Shown one piece after another: positions 61,780 to 64,000 of a stretch of DNA of 64,000 nt. The notes beneath the pieces were generated by a model. That model made no database searches and had not been told where the DNA came from. It saw only the letters and a list, made by a program, of their open reading frames with translations. Every line of letters starts with the position of its first letter. The stretch's first letter is position 1. Made by a program: the position numbers and the translations under genes. The stretch is from Welwitschia mirabilis. Lineage: Eukaryota > Gnetophyta > Gnetopsida > Welwitschiales. The stretch covers positions 294,795,007 through 294,859,006 of the forward strand of contig JBOZIK010000001.1 of NCBI GenBank assembly GCA_051453625.1, written 5' to 3'.

Positions 61780-62300
61780 GCTTTGAATTTTGATAATTAC
61801 TTTGAGATAAACTCAGTTACTAAGAGTATCTACAACCTTATTTCCCTTACCTTTATAGCATAAAATATATAAATCAAATTAAAATAAAATTCCATCCATC
61901 TTCTTTGTCTAAGGTTTAAGTCTGGTTGATCAAAAATGTATTTTAAACTCATATGATATGTCTAAACTTAAAAATTTACATCAAAAAGATAATGCTTCCA
62001 TAATTTTAAAGCAAAAATTGTTGTAGCTAATTCAAGATCATGAATAAAATAATTTCTATTATGAGTTTTAAGTTGTCCTGATCCATAAGCTATTACTCTT
62101 TTATCTTGTTTAAGCACTACTCCAAGACCTTCTCCATATGCATTGGTATAAACTTAAAAGATCTTTAAATTGTCTAGTATTATTAAGACTAAAGAACTTC
62201 TTAATCATGCTTTAAGATGATCAAATAACTACTTACATTTTTTTATTCATTGGAAGTCTTTATTTTATTTTTAAAAAGCTTGTCAATGAAGAAGCTATTT
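61780..62300 (-). pseudogene. Chromovirus RNase H
   Basis: Minus-strand frames give VYTNAYGEGLGVVLKQDKRV (62,090-62,150), IAYGSGQLKTHNRNY, HDLELATTIFALKLWKHYL and [12 protein letters not shown] near 61,880. This is the canonical gypsy RNase H series (DAS..GlG.VLMQ..kvIAYaSrqLk.hE.NYpthDLELaAvvfALkiWRHYLyG). Confidence 0.88.
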
Positions 62301-63165
62301 TAGAGAAGTTAAAGATGAATCGATGATAGTATGCAGTAAGACCAAGAAATATTCTAATATTAGTAATATTTGTAAGCATTGGCCATTTCATGATTGCTTA
62401 AACTGTATCTTAATCCATTGATTTACATTTCTTAGATATTACATGACCTAGAAATTGAATAAATTTCTTCCAAAAAGAGCATTTTTTCATGTTGTCATAT
62501 AATTGGTGATTTCNNNNNNNNNNNNNNNNNNNNNNNNNNNNNNNNNNNNNNNNNNNNNNNNNNNNNNNNNNNNNNNNNNNNNNNNNNNNNNNNNNNNNNN
62601 NNNNNNNNNNNNNTAAAGTTTGTAATACTATTCTTAAGTGTTTCTCATGTTCTTCAAAGTATTAGAATAAATGAGAATATCATCAATAAATATTATTGCA
62701 AAGGAATCAAGATGTGATTAAAATATGTAATTTGTAAGACTTATAAATACCATAGGGGTATTAGTTAAACCAAAAGGCATAATAATGAATTCATAATGTC
62801 CATAGTGGGTTCTAAATGTTTTTTTATGAATATTTTATTTCTTAATTAAAACTTAATGATATCTAAATTTTAGATCAACTTTTGAGAATACCTTAGCTTT
62901 CTTGAGTTGATTAAAAAGATCATCTATTCTTGGTAGTACCTATCTATAATCAATGCATAATCTTAGTATTATATTCTTCTTCTTTATAAACAATATAGAT
63001 GCTTCCTATGATGATACACTAGGATGAATGAAGTCTTTTTGTAAAAGTTCTTCAAGATAAATTTTTAATTCTTTCATTTCTATAGAAGACATTCTATATG
63101 GTGCCTTATAATTTGTTTCGGTTCCTAGAATCAATTCAATAGAAAACTCAACTTCCTAAAGTGGT
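62300..63165 (-). pseudogene. Chromovirus reverse transcriptase, interrupted by a 100-N gap
   Basis: It starts near 63,140 with [20 protein letters not shown] and [20 protein letters not shown], then [45 protein letters not shown] and FAIIFIDDILIYS. The FIDD catalytic box (about 62,680) is intact. After the gap (62,514-62,613) coding order continues with FLGHVIS-like and DSSLTSLK frames. Upstream gag and protease are missing because another element begins at 63,175. Confidence 0.88.
62514..62613. other. Scaffold gap (exactly 100 N) in chromovirus RT
   Basis: Only N. The RT reading order is collinear across it and only a short piece seems absent, unlike the other two 100-N gaps. Confidence 0.95.
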
Positions 63166-63174
63166 TGCATTCCT

Positions 63175-64000
63175 CACTACTAAAAATATGAGATTTTAAG
63201 ATGTTTATTAAAATAAATTCCTTAAATATAAAGCTTTTTTAGGTATTTATCTCAATAAATGCCTTAAATGGATCTATTGTTATTATTTAAGGCATTTATT
63301 CGAATAAACACCTTAAAAGATACCAAAACTTTCAAATGAAGTAAATTTTCAAAAATGTTTTTAAGGCATTGGTTTTGATAGACACATTAAAAGAGAGCAT
63401 ATCAAAAAATTAAAAAATCTCAAATTGATCTTTTCATTTCACATTTCATGTTCATGTTTCACATTTCATCTTCACGCTTGGTTGTCCTAATGCCCATCTT
63501 TCAGTTCATGCATTGCCAAAAACAATCATTTACATATTGTCCTAACACCCATCTTTCATGAAGCTACTGTGTTTCACTCTATTACAAAGCATCATGCTAT
63601 GATTTAACTTTCTTAATCTATTCTCAATTTTCAAAATATCTTTGGTTTGCTTTAAAAATTCATGTAGATTTAAAAATGTCTCTAAGTTCTTGTGGAATTT
63701 TTTTAAGTTGATAAATTTTTAAGTTTCTATGAAATTTTGACGAGTTTTAACTTTGAAAGAATTAATGGTTTAGATTTTTTTTATTTGGATTTAATGTTGT
63801 TACTTCCTTTTAGTTTTGGATTTTGGGTTTTTACCTCTGTGTGCACAGTTGAAAATAGAACCAGTATGAGAGGCATAAAAACATAATACTAAAGCAAGAA
63901 AATAAGAAACTTAAGTTATAGAATTTGACAATGAGAGAGGCAATATGGAATCTATTCTGTGCGAACTACCAGTGGCCTATAATTCTCACCTAGCAAAGAG
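63175..64000 (+). mobile_element. Terminus of a CACTA-like DNA transposon, open at right edge
   Basis: CACTACTAAAAATATG begins at 63,175, in the position and form of a CACTA terminal inverted repeat (CACTAC.A.AAA). It abruptly ends the chromovirus pol reading. Within the next 220 bp are four related palindromic units (63,197-63,224, 63,240-63,266, 63,286-63,317, 63,357-63,392) built on TTTAAGGCATTTATT and its complement. Palindromic subterminal repeats are a known feature of CACTA ends, where transposase accessory proteins bind. No transposase is visible before the window ends. The opposite end and 3-bp duplication (CCT precedes) cannot be checked. 63,400-64,000 has no gene. Confidence 0.65.

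Noticed and set aside
1-64000. An undescribed gene system such as a defence island or biosynthetic cluster
   Set aside because: Every protein motif I could recognise belongs to known plant transposon families, and no set of intact neighbouring genes exists in the window.

Overview
This is a plant nuclear window, probably angiosperm, made almost entirely of old, AT-rich, heavily mutated transposable elements. The evidence is the set of lineages present: Ty1/copia of the SIRE/Maximus type, Ty3/gypsy of the Athila/Tat type and the chromovirus (Tekay/Del) type, hAT with a DUF659-type transposase, CACTA with TNP2, and a probable LINE fragment. I found no convincing host protein gene and no tRNA, rRNA, CRISPR array or prokaryote-type operon. 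Every recognisable transposon protein is interrupted by stops and frameshifts. Many stops look like C-to-T or G-to-A decay (CAA/CAG to TAA/TAG, TGG to TAG), as expected for long-methylated repeats.

Layout. Positions 1-2,245 hold a minus-strand CACTA TNP2 transposase that runs off the left edge. 2,246-10,617 has no gene I can name, only a purine-rich tract and a 261-bp tandem duplication. 10,623-48,352 is the main structure: a SIRE-like copia element on the plus strand, bounded by a perfect 5-bp target duplication (CAATC) although its two LTRs lie about 36 kb apart. It was split between its RNase H and its envelope-like region by a minus-strand Athila/Tat-type gypsy element (about 17,726-43,568). 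That gypsy was itself invaded by a second minus-strand gypsy (20,607-28,578) and by a hAT element (about 28,838-34,420). The result is a nest three levels deep with two independent insertions at the innermost level.

48,826-55,128 is a separate copia element with short (about 250 bp) LTRs. Around 55,900-56,800 is a probable LINE C-terminal remnant. From about 57,000 to 63,165 lies the 3' LTR and most of pol of a minus-strand chromovirus. Its pol is cut at 63,175 by the end of another CACTA-like element with subterminal palindromes, which runs off the right edge.

Eight N-runs are present. Three are exactly 100 N (24,997, 38,962, 62,514), a common convention for joins of unknown size. Two of these sit between duplicated transposon segments, so the duplications may be assembly products.

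The most interesting signals are the decoded nest, an array of decayed palindromic AGACGTCT-like motifs in the SIRE LTRs and internal region, and the palindromic subterminal repeats of the right-edge CACTA element. Domain assignments were made by reading conceptual translations across frames; no database search was possible.
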